Positions 54,701-64,000 of a stretch of 64,000 bases of DNA are shown here, piece after piece. The translations under genes were made by a program, and so were the position numbers. The stretch spans positions 30,769,215-30,833,214 of the forward strand of contig BTRK01000003.1 in assembly GCA_036245805.1 (NCBI GenBank), written 5' to 3'. The stretch's first letter is position 1; each line of letters begins with the position of its first letter. Below the pieces are notes generated by a model, which made no database searches, was not told the origin of the DNA, and worked only from the letters and a program-made list of their open reading frames with translations. The DNA comes from Pristionchus mayeri. Taxonomy: Eukaryota > Nematoda > Chromadorea > Rhabditida > Neodiplogasteridae.

Positions 54701-57700
54701 TCAATGCGGGCGTTGTTAGCGGAAGAATCGCAATTCGGATCTGAACGGGAAAATTCAGCGAAAACGAACAAAAATATCGAAAAACATTGAAAAGAAATAC
54801 CCATTTGAGGGAGGAATGAACCACTCGGAGAGGGGAAGAAGAGGAGGAATGAATGGAGAAGAGGAGAGAACGAACGTGCGAAAATTAATTAAAACTTCGA
54901 CTAGATTGTTTGCTTGAATAAAGGACATTGTGTGCTCGAGTTTTGGCAAGCCTAGAGTGTTGATAGTAGTCAGACATGAGTGCCAATGTCTGGTACTGTA
55001 ATGATGTTTAGCAGCAAATCCTATCTCTCTCAGAGCGATCAATCGAAACGCGTTGTGCGTACCGATAATCTATTCCCCCATTTTGAACAGAAGAGGACAA
55101 GCCTCATCTCCATAAAGAGTAAGCCAGAGTGCTTCGGACGATTTTTCTAAAAGATACTTTATCAGCACATCAATAAATATGAACAATAGGTGGAGAGAAG
55201 GTTGAATTCCAGCTAGCGATTAGTTCATGAGAACCACGGGCACGACTTTCTTCTCTACTGCAGGAACGAGGGCCATGAATTGAAAAAAGTGACAATTGCA
55301 TATTTATTTTATGTTCGTCGGTCTGCTTCAAAAAATGCAGAACGGAGGAGAATAAAATGCTTTGTTTTGTTTCAGTAACTCTTATTGTATACTAATCCTG
55401 CGTCAAGTCACCGGTCTCGCAAACCGAACAGACGGAAAGCACACACTCGCTGTATATGAGGCCGTTTGCCTAAGAATCGAGCAGATTCGCATGGTTCTGG
55501 CACAGGCCAAAAATCTTAATTCTTTCCAACTTCGTGTTTTGGGGTAATCGAGGGTGCTGAACACGATAGACATATTTGTTTTGCTCCTGGAACCTTCGTT
55601 AGCTCCAGACGGCGTCACGTTGAAATCACGTTTTTCAAGTGTCTGACCTCTCGGCGGTGCTAATTTTACGCGATTAGGGTTCCCGGGGTAGAATTTGATG
55701 CTGATCACGCCTATCTATTTCATTTTTCATGAATTATTCAAATTATTTTTAAAAATACAACTTTTCGCATTGGCAAAAGTAAGTTGCGAGACATACATCA
55801 AAACAACCGGCTTGACGAGAGGATTCAGAATCTGTGTTTACAGCCAATTTCGTTCACGGCTTTAAAAGATTGGAGTGAAATAGTAAGCCCAGATGGGCAA
55901 AATACGATGCGTTCACTCGTCTCTCCCTCGTCCCTCCCCCTGGCAGTGTTCAGCCCCATCCCCGCTCTCTCCCATCCGCACGCTCTCTCGCCTCTCTTGC
56001 CGATCTCGGCTTACTATTTCACTCCAATCTTTTAAAGCCGTGAACGAAACTGGCTGTAAACACAGATTCTGAATCCTCTCGTCAAGCCGGTTCTTTTGAT
56101 GAATGTCTCGCAACTTACTTTTGTCAATGCGAAAAGTTGTATTTTTAAAAATATTTTGAATAATTCATGAAAAATGAAATAGATAGGCGTTATCAGCATC
56201 AAATTCTACCCCGGGAAACCTGATCGCGTAAAATTAGCACCGCCGAGAGGTCAGATACTTGAAAAAAACGTGATTTCAACGTGACGCCGTCTGGAGCCAA
56301 CGAAGGTTCCAGGAGCGAAACAAATATGCCTATCGTGTTCAGCACCCTCGATTACCCCAGAGCACGAAGCTAGAGAGAATTAAGATTTTTGGCATGTGCC
56401 AGCACTTGCCCGATCCTTAGGCAAACAGCCTCATATATGAGTATACATTTTCAGTAAATTCGCATTTGCCTCTCATTTCTCCCATCATTGCATCATACCT
56501 TTTGGAAGGCGGAAAGGATTCCGTTGACGTATTCCCTCTTGCATCCACTCTCCTCCACGTACGGTAGCACCTGCCAAATTAAAGAGACAATGATAAGCCA
56601 AAACAATTGAGTGTGCTCTCAGAATAATACATCGAATTTGTGTCGAATTAAAAACAGAATTAGCCCTCAGCTATCAATTTCTCTCAAGAAGAATGTATCG
56701 GAATCGTCAAGCGAACAATATTGCATCATTTCTCTAATATAGTGTGGTAGGAGCTACCGTATCCTACCGTACCCACCTCCTCGGTCACCCACTCCTGTAG
56801 GCTGGAACGAGCGTTGAGATGAGCCTGCAATCGATTGTTTTCAAATCAATCAGAATTCTGAATGTGCACTGCAATAATAAAATAAACAATCATGTATTTT
56901 GTCCAAAAATATTATTCGCCTCGGTCTATGATTTGTCTAAACTTCTTCTATGCCATAAAATTGGGATATATAGAAGTCATACATAATGAAGTGGGTGATG
57001 TTACATCATTATTAGTTTGCGAAAAAAGGTGAGCTGTACCATATCAGCCAGAACTCCGATGGTGACTCTCTTTGCCACGGGGAAGACTCCATCGCCCGCC
57101 AACCAGATGAGAATGAGGAGGGAGAGCAATTGAACCATCGACGAGGACGAATTGTGTCTCTGGAAGAGTTCGAGTTCCAGTCGATGCAAACTAATGTGTT
57201 GCCGAAAATTATACTGAGCAATGGTCATTGTATAATATTTCATTCGTTTTAGCCATATCATGACTCCATAGATCAAATACAAATACTTGTAAAATGAAGG
57301 AAATCATCAATTTCTTTAAAATTTTGTATTTTTTCTTCCACAACTTACATCCATCGCCAGCGCCTTGCGACAGATGGTCTGCTCCCACTGTCTCACGAAG
57401 AGGACGAAGAATTTTGGCTGAAAATTATTCTTAACTTTATTTTCTAAGATCGTTTGGTTCATATGTTAGAAGAAGGTGTTAGGAAAATAACGTGTTCTGC
57501 TTAGGATTAGCGTATTCTGCTATGCATTTCAAAATATATGCATGAGCAAATAAGAACTCACCTCGGAAGCGAGTTTGCCATCGAAGGTGCTAAGCGAGGC
57601 GTACTCTTCCTTGGTGGGCAGGGGCAGCTCAAGGCAGTAGACGTATTGAATCACCTTGCAAAGTTTTTGTTTTACTCGTTTATACCCTGGTGTATGCTAA

Positions 57701-60700
57701 AGTTGTGTTGGCAGTTGGTCGGAAGATAACCTACCAGATGATACCCAAAATATGCATAATTTACGCAGAAACTAAGTGAAAATTGAACAGAAGTGTGCTT
57801 GGACATCATCTGGAACGTTCTCATCCGACCTAGTGCCGTTTCATTTTGGCATTTCATCACATCTGGTCAACTTTTTTTTTGAAAACTCCTGGTAAAAACA
57901 GGAAAACAACTAATTAAATCTAAATTAATATAAATTAATCTAACCCATCTGAGGAAATGAGGGCACATGGAAGTGGTGACGAGCGGGAGGGCGGCCGAGG
58001 GATTGATCTGGAAAATATAACAATAAAGTAACAGATGTATCTGCATACTGTATTAGATACCCGAGTTGTTAACGATTCACCCGAGTAATAAACCGACCAG
58101 GATTTCGAATTGTCCCGATTTCTCGAAGGCCTTCTTGTAGACGTAGTAGACGGGAGAGGACGTCATGCTTTTGCAGCAGCTCTTCTTGTGGGAGATTTCA
58201 CCCTGAGGGAGGAAGTTAGGCGCATCTCTCTCATTCAATGTTCTCATCTCAGACAAATTATGATTTTCGAATGGTGGACGCGATTAAAGATTTTTTAGTG
58301 TTGATGATTATGGCGTTTGGATTCTCATATTCTCGACTTCATGCTGTTAGATTCCTGCCTCTGCAGACTTACCTTGATTTTCATAGTGCTTTTTCGCGGT
58401 TTGTCGCCACGCAGAATGGCCTCCACTGTTACTACTGCAGTCGAGGAAGTGGATAGGCTGTATTTGAAAGATACAAATATGTGAACTATACGATATTTCA
58501 TGCAGTACATACAACTGGTACGTGTGGAAGGAGTCAGTGGATGCTTAGGCGAGAGCGTTTTCACTCATTGCTTACACTCACACTTTCGCAATTAGCCCCT
58601 CCTTCCACTCCTATTGCTTTCCGTGAATTGTGCGCACTTACGGGGTGAGATCAATGATGGAGGAGAGTGAGAAGAATGATCGAGGAACTACGAGTCGGAG
58701 AGAGAGGTGGAGGAGGGAGGAGTCGTCTGAAGGCAGAAATTAGGGCATTCTAACTATTCTTATTGGGAATTTTCTCTATCCTTTCAGGAGAAGCCGAGCG
58801 TAAGGCACGTTGGTCCTGCTGCAGGGTACCCTAGGCTAGCTAGCTCAGAAATCGCGTCATTTATTTGTTCAAGTATGTCATGCATCGACAGTGTTACATT
58901 CCTATGCAAATTTTGATTTATCACCTGCGTATTGTCGCAGCTCCTCTTCCGTGAATTTGATGGCCAGAACGAGCGATCTATCCTCGGCGAAGCGGAAATC
59001 CGCTGCAAAAAGATCAATGATCATTTGTATTTACTGTAATTTTAAGTGCGATTTTTAGAAGCAATAGGGCAAATAAAATAGAGGCTTTCATCGTGGATAG
59101 TTCATCCAAGTATAATCAGGTGAAAATTTACAAAACAAATACTGAGATTATTGCTCACACTCAGTCGGTTCCTCTTCCTTGTCTCTCTTGTACAGGAACA
59201 GGTCGCAATCGATCAGACGAAGCTTGGGAAGAGCGGGGAAATCAGAGTCGGAGAGACCTGAGAGTGCCGAAATAACCGTAAAAAATTAACGATTTCCTAT
59301 TTATTGATAAAGTTCACGGATCATAACTGAAGTTATTAATTAGAGTTCGTAATTCGGTCATTCGTATCCTCATTTAACACACTCTCTAGGCCGGTGAGAG
59401 AGTGTGCAAAATGAAGAGACCGTGGTATCGTTTATCGAACTCTACTATTAATCATGCTGGGAGAGTAATCTCACCATTCCTGCCCGTTCCTCCCACCTGA
59501 GAACCGAGACTTCTCAACGACAGCGAGAACTCATCATCTGCGAAAAGTCAAGGATCAAGCTAATTTGAGAAAAATGCAAAGATCAAAGATCAACCTTGTG
59601 TTCGTGCCAGTCGCACAACGAATCCCCAGAGGACGTGGTCGTGGTAGAGGGCGATGGGGTCGCTCTCAACGAACTGGCCGGTCTTCTGAAGTCAATAGTT
59701 GGGGGATTCAATTGTTATCATGATAAACATTGGAAGTAATCAAGTTCTCTGTTTTCTCTCGACCTAGTGGCAGGGCAAAAACAACCCGTGTAATTACAAT
59801 GAACAAGAGAAATATTGCAATCTTGCTACCTTCGCCAGTCTCTCGAGCAGTCCTCCCTTCAGATATTGCAAAAAATATGAATATTAAATTAATGAGCGAC
59901 CAAAACGGATGTTCGCACCTCCATATCGAGGGTATTCGCGAGTTTGGCAGTGAAAGAGAGGGAGAAATCGGGTCTGACGTCATCAACACAGCTGCTCAGT
60001 GAGACATCATGGGGATGGACGGGATGGTACACTGAGAGGATAAAGATGAAAGATCAAGGGTACTGCTTCACTTCGCGGGACAAGTACATAATCATCGAAA
60101 ATTAGAATGTATCGGTAATGATTGATTTAGTGGGTAGATACAGTAAGCGATTAAATCGAAATAAATTAAGAAAACTTGTTTTCTAGTCATTTACACAATC
60201 ACCCGACGATCATTCTCAAATGTTATGGAATGGTGGCGCGAAGTGAAGCAGCGGCTCTTCACACTTCTTCACGGGACCATTCCATAATCGATACGATCGG
60301 TACGATACGCTTCCATAACCGATAAACGATAATCGAAACGCCGATACTCACGTTGACAGTCCACCAGCGTCCAGTTTGCCTCAGATTGGCTAGCAGTGAA
60401 GAGCACCTTCAGTCCCTCGTCGAACTTATCCAAGGATATGCCCTGAGCAAGTACTCATTTCAAATCCAGCTTTAATTGCATATCGCCACTTCTAATATTG
60501 AACACCGGAAATTACGAAGATTGCGGTACAACTTTCCGATGTCATAAGAATTAATTGTGCGACCTTGCCAAACAGTCCGCGAAGCTTCGAGAAGATTCCG
60601 GCAGACACAGCATCGCCGCACTTCTCCTCCATAACCCTGATCGATTTCTTGAAAGCGCGCGAAATCGCTTTAAGACCACCCTGAAGATGGGCACTGTTCA

Positions 60701-63700
60701 GATTGTTTTCTGTCCACTCGACGCAAATGATACTCCGTTGCGATTGGGGCACTTCTCCTCGCGCGACCATTCCATAATAATCGAAAATTATCGTCGGGTA
60801 ACTGCGTAAATGACTAGACAATTACAACGAATTTTCAAAATTTATTTCGATTTAATCACTAACTCTGTCTACCACCCAAATCAACGATCTTCCATTCAAA
60901 TTTTCGCTTGTTATGAAATGGTCTCGCGAAGTGAAGAAGTTTCTCTTTCTTTTTGCTAACGCTCAGGATTGAAATTGAACGTGACAACTTCAGACCGTTA
61001 TTTTTGTTCAATTTCAGTCCTTTATTTGATTAATGTTGAGAAGCAGGTTATATACTTACTGATGATTGGAATCAGCGAGCTTTCCACTCTCTTGAACGAC
61101 ATGATCAGTCGGATGAGGCCCGCGGCGGCAGTGTGCAGATCAACATGCGCGCACTTGCAGCCTTCCATGTAGCTAATGGCCTAGAAGAGAAGCCGAAATT
61201 TTCTCGCCAAAAACGTATAGATAATAGCGGTGCACTGATGAGTTGGCAGAATGTTTTTAGAAATGGACACTTTGTCAAGATTTGAACAAAGGGATTTCTG
61301 GAAATTCATTTGTTCAAATTTTGACAAAATTTTCCAATAAAATTGTTCCATCTCATCAGTACACCATAATAGCGCTTACGTTGGTGGCCAGTCGGGCGAT
61401 TCGATCAACGCTTGCTTCGATTTCTCCCCAAGCGTCGTAAAAATTGTCCTCGACAAAAGCCTCGTAGATCACTCTATCGAGGAATCTCATTCCAGAGCAG
61501 AAGGAGTGCGTGAAGTCCTTGGAGTGAAATTGTGCCTCCATCATCTGCAATTGGTATCCAATGCAATCGATAAAATTGTTATTCTGACTGAAGTTGAAAG
61601 ATAAAATTCCATATTTCGTTTACAGCTGTCATAGTTCTAATCCGACCTAATGCTCAAATGTTTGTTATACGAGCGATAAAGAGTGCCTGTCGTAGGGAAA
61701 GTGCATTCTAAGTAGTAGGGTCTTCAATACGAGGGGAGGTTGCGAGCTCGTTATCCTCCCCCTCCTCTTATTTCGCAATCCGAGGAGCGGGAGACGTAAC
61801 GAGCTCGCAACCTCCCCTCGTATTGCCAACTCTACTAAGTAGTGGGTTAGAAAAATTCACTTCGATTACGAGAGGCAGAAGATCGGGGAGGTACATGCAC
61901 ATCTTCAGGAATATATCTGCCTTGAGATTATTGGTGCGCGAGGCCAGATGGGTGAGGAAGCGCAGTGCTTCGTCTCGCTTCGACTCCGAGTCTGCAACAT
62001 ATTTTATTGGACAATTGTTCGAGATTGTTTTCCAATTTTCCTTTCTAGTATTTTCACCAAAGTCGACAGCACAAACATGAAAAAATAGCTGATATTACGG
62101 CCAATTTCATATAATCGTGAATCGATTCTCCCCATTTGACCAATAGTTCATACTACTACATATGCAAAAATATTTAAATTGTACCAGAATGAACATCGAA
62201 GATTAGCTCATCGATGAAATCGAAGATGGACGAGGGCACATTACACGAGTAGACGAAAAAGGGCTCAAGGCTGAAAAGAACATGCTTGAAATCGCATGTT
62301 TTAGCAGCATTTCAGCATTTGCTGCTCTTTTGTCTCCCGAAGCACTAGAAATCGCCATTTCGCGCAAAAACAATCTCGATTAATCGACTAACAATCATCG
62401 CATAGGCCGGATCGTTGCACATTTTCCCAGCAGAACTTTGATAAAGATCCAATAGTTGGGGTGATTTTTGGCATCGCATAAAAATTCTGGTCGGGCACAG
62501 GGTAAAGATTTTGTCCTCGACTGTGGCTTCATTGATCACCTTGCAATGAGGAGTGCTATGATCTTTGTGCCTCTATCTGTGCTGTCTGTACTGATCAAAT
62601 CCTTCAGCTCCTTCCAGCCGTCTGAAATTCTAGTATTTGCCAAAATACAATTTACCAGTCCACACGTAATAATAAGAAAAAATAGTCTTGAAAAATAATT
62701 TCTGAAATTCTCACTATTCTTATCCATGCTGGACATGAGCAGGGCGAAACGAAGTTTTCTCTCGAAGTCCGGCTCCGCCACAGCCGCCTAAACATGTCAT
62801 ACTTTGCAATTAAAGAAAAAAAGAACATGAAAAATTTGTTGATATGGACGTTATTGTACGCGAAGCTCCTGGCCGATCACGAATCACTTTATCCGAAGTG
62901 CCGCAAATGCCTCTTTGGCTATTTACATACGCGCAAAGTTGTTTTAAAGCGCAGGTTCGAGCCTCGTTCCTTTCTCTTTCAATCGTCTATTTCTCGTGGT
63001 AAATTAGCTACAGTTTCCCAATGCGAGTACAAGATCTTCGTGGTTGGGCTTCGTAGTAATGGTTTCGTGTTACCCCTTCTTTAAGATGAAACATACTTTG
63101 AGGATATCGGAGCGATGCGGCTCCAGGGTGTCCTTGATCGTATAATTCAACCGAAAACCATATGCACTTATGTTTCGTTCGTTTGTGAAGCGCCGCAACG
63201 CGGCTCTGCGAAGCTGCAACATCGAATTAATTAATTTTATTAAAATGTATAATAAATGACTTATTTCATTCTTAATTGATTCGCTGTAGACTAACCATTT
63301 CACAAAGATCAGACTGAAATATCTTCCAAAAGTACAGCATTTTATCTCCTATCGTCACTTTCTCTATCTCGTTGGCTGCCCATTGTCTGCAAGCACATTT
63401 TGAGAGCTATTTCATCTTGTTCATCCATCTAAATCTAGCAGCAAAAATCTCTCTCGTCATTCTCAAGCCTCATCCGATTGCGAATGAGAGCAGGAGAGGT
63501 GAAGTTGCTCTTATGCTGAAGACCAGATGAACGCTATTTCGATTTTGCTTTTTTAGTGTTGCATTGCACGTTGTCAAAGCATAATCTTAATCTTCAGGTG
63601 GGCACTTTTCTTCGGATGAGTGTTTCCTATCTTCGCTGTTCCCCAATTCCAATCTAACTCCCCTCCTATGCGATCTGGGCTTCAGCACAAGAGCAGTTGA

Positions 63701-63803
63701 AGTCCCGATGTTCCGACTTCTTTCAGCACCTTTTCTGCGTATCTGCGCCAGAGCGGCTGAGGGTGAAGAAGTGCTTGAACATTTCGTAAGCATCATCTCG
63801 AAT
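51737..63803 (-). CDS. Large solenoid-like multi-exon gene
   Basis: At least 30 minus-strand coding blocks. 5' end in view: 63730-63803 (RDDAYEMFKHFFTLSRSGAD), 63301-63396 (QWAANEIEKVTIGDKMLYFW), 63105-63214 (RRAALRRFTNERNISAYGFR). Middle: 61380-61545 (HSFCSGMRFLDRVIYEAFVE), 61060-61180, 60560-60690, 59630-59697, 58105-58200, 57560-57655 and 57030-57190 (SSSSMVQLLSLLILIWLAGD). A Ser/Pro-rich exon at 54567-54742. 3' end: 52743-52855 (YYSCLDSLLASLGTKQFSSL), 52577-52692, 52422-52499, 52243-52329, 51888-51986 and 51737-51817, checked to keep phase. The protein is nearly all helical and well over 1,000 residues, suggesting HEAT/armadillo repeats. I do not recognise the family; nuclear transport receptors and large ubiquitin-pathway scaffolds are possibilities. 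More than one gene is possible. It continues to, or starts beyond, the right edge. Confidence 0.55.
51997..52086. mobile_element. hAT-type MITE at a splice acceptor
   Basis: A 90-bp palindrome, ends GGCACTACGTCGGATG exactly inverted. GAAAGATG is duplicated (51989-51996, 52087-52094). On the gene strand the duplication is CATCTTTC, the pyrimidine tract immediately before the AG of the exon ending at 51986. Related half-copies: 57801-57837 and 61625-61655. Confidence 0.9.
55453..56437. mobile_element. Long palindromic element P7
   Basis: Tips TATATGAGGCCGTTTGCC and the inverse at the right. Arms of about 440 bp surround a CT-rich loop (55900-56000). TA or TATA at both edges suggests a Tc1-type target. 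A single related arm lies at 11030-11286. It is in an intron of the large solenoid gene. Confidence 0.8.
57801..57837 (+). repeat. Half of a GGCACTAGGTCGGATG MITE
   Basis: AACGTTCTCATCCGACCTAG and TGCC match one arm of the MITEs at 24690 and 51997. No second arm. A further half is at 61625-61655. Confidence 0.65.
59378..59432 (+). repeat. CTCTC/GAGAG hairpin motif, copy H6
   Basis: ACACACTCTCTAGGCCGG, then GAGAGAGTGTGCAAAATGAA and GAGACC. Confidence 0.55.
60066..60248. mobile_element. MITE with CTTCACTTCGCG ends, copy 1
   Basis: 183 bp, both ends CTTCACTTCGCG. An inverted second copy is at 60750-60937. Shared internal blocks include TTTAATC, TTTATTTCGA and GTCATTTAC. Confidence 0.7.
60750..60937. 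mobile_element. MITE with CTTCACTTCGCG ends, copy 2
   Basis: Opposite orientation to 60066-60248, ends CACTTCTCCTCGCG and inverted CTTCACTTCGCGAGACC. The two flank a coding block of the large gene (60560-60690). Confidence 0.7.
61625..61655 (+). repeat. Half of a GGCACTAGGTCGGATG MITE
   Basis: CTGTCATAGTTCTAATCCGA then CCTAATGC. Diverged single arm of the family at 51997. Confidence 0.5.
61716..61834. mobile_element. hAT-type MITE, 119 bp
   Basis: Ends TAGGGTCTTCAATACGAGG and inverted TAGAGTTGGCAATACGAGG. CTAAGTAG is duplicated exactly (61708-61715, 61835-61842). Same family as the element at 35471-35892; this is the uninterrupted form. Confidence 0.9.
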
Positions 63804-64000
63804 CTACAATGGTACAGTAGTCGTTCATTATTTCCAATCATCAGAGAATTGGGGCGAACAATGAAAACAAGAAAATGAAAATTGGCAATACAAGTCATCA
63901 TATTGTACAATTGCTCTACGTTGACCAGGAAAAAAATGAGGTGGGTTACAGTATGATCATTGTGAATCCAGGAACTATACGGTAGCTAATAGGATTGCGT

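Noticed and set aside
63263..63587. Attempt to name the large solenoid gene as a specific exportin
   Set aside because: Helical content and length fit, but no diagnostic motif could be matched from memory.

Overview
This is a eukaryotic window, most probably from a nematode of the rhabditid/diplogastrid kind. The host genes are split into many short exons (about 50-130 bp). Their introns start GT and end TTTTCAG-like. Three genes are MATH-BTB (BATH) paralogues, a family expanded in nematodes. The mobile DNA is dominated by Tc1/mariner-type, hAT-type and foldback elements, and poly-G tracts are frequent. No prokaryotic feature, CRISPR array or virus was recognised. Species assignment is inference only.

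Layout. 1-2.7 kb: ORF1 of a LINE on the minus strand, running off the left edge, then the 3' part of BATH copy 1 (+). 2.9-4.4 kb: a decayed mariner. 4.45-16.58 kb: one nested mobile-element complex. A foldback element has its left arm split by a CR1-like LINE of about 4.5 kb. That LINE is itself interrupted by two mariner-type MITEs and a 3.3-kb TTAA element. The TTAA element holds another long palindrome, and a third mariner-type MITE lies in the foldback arm. 16.8-19.2 kb: small hairpins, a palindrome ending in poly-G/poly-C with an 8-bp target duplication, and a nearly intact mariner. 19.3-24.4 kb: a nine-exon minus-strand gene for a four-TM protein with a coiled-coil N terminus. 26.1-26.4 kb: the 3' end of an unrecognised minus-strand gene. 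28.0-32.5 and 39.2-44.3 kb: BATH copies 2 and 3, both minus, with elements in their introns. 34.5-38.1 kb: a plus-strand alpha-helical protein gene. 45.6-47.2 kb: a small six-exon gene (-). 50.8-63.8 kb: a large minus-strand solenoid-like gene. Its frame can be spliced into a C-terminal zinc-binding domain of TMEM129 type.

Genes in the host layer appear to be ordinary single-copy or paralogous protein genes. BATH proteins are normally CUL3 ubiquitin-ligase adaptors, and TMEM129-type domains are ER-associated ubiquitin ligases, so ubiquitin biology recurs, but nothing shows that these genes work together. The most unusual material is the mobile layer. Four palindromic element families share a GCTGCAGC-rich subterminal motif. 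Some families carry tRNA-like A/B-box sequence. Two MITEs sit so close to splice acceptors that their target duplications repeat the acceptor tract.

Exon models were built by eye from reading frame, splice consensus and paralogue comparison. Homology calls are from recognised motifs, not searches.
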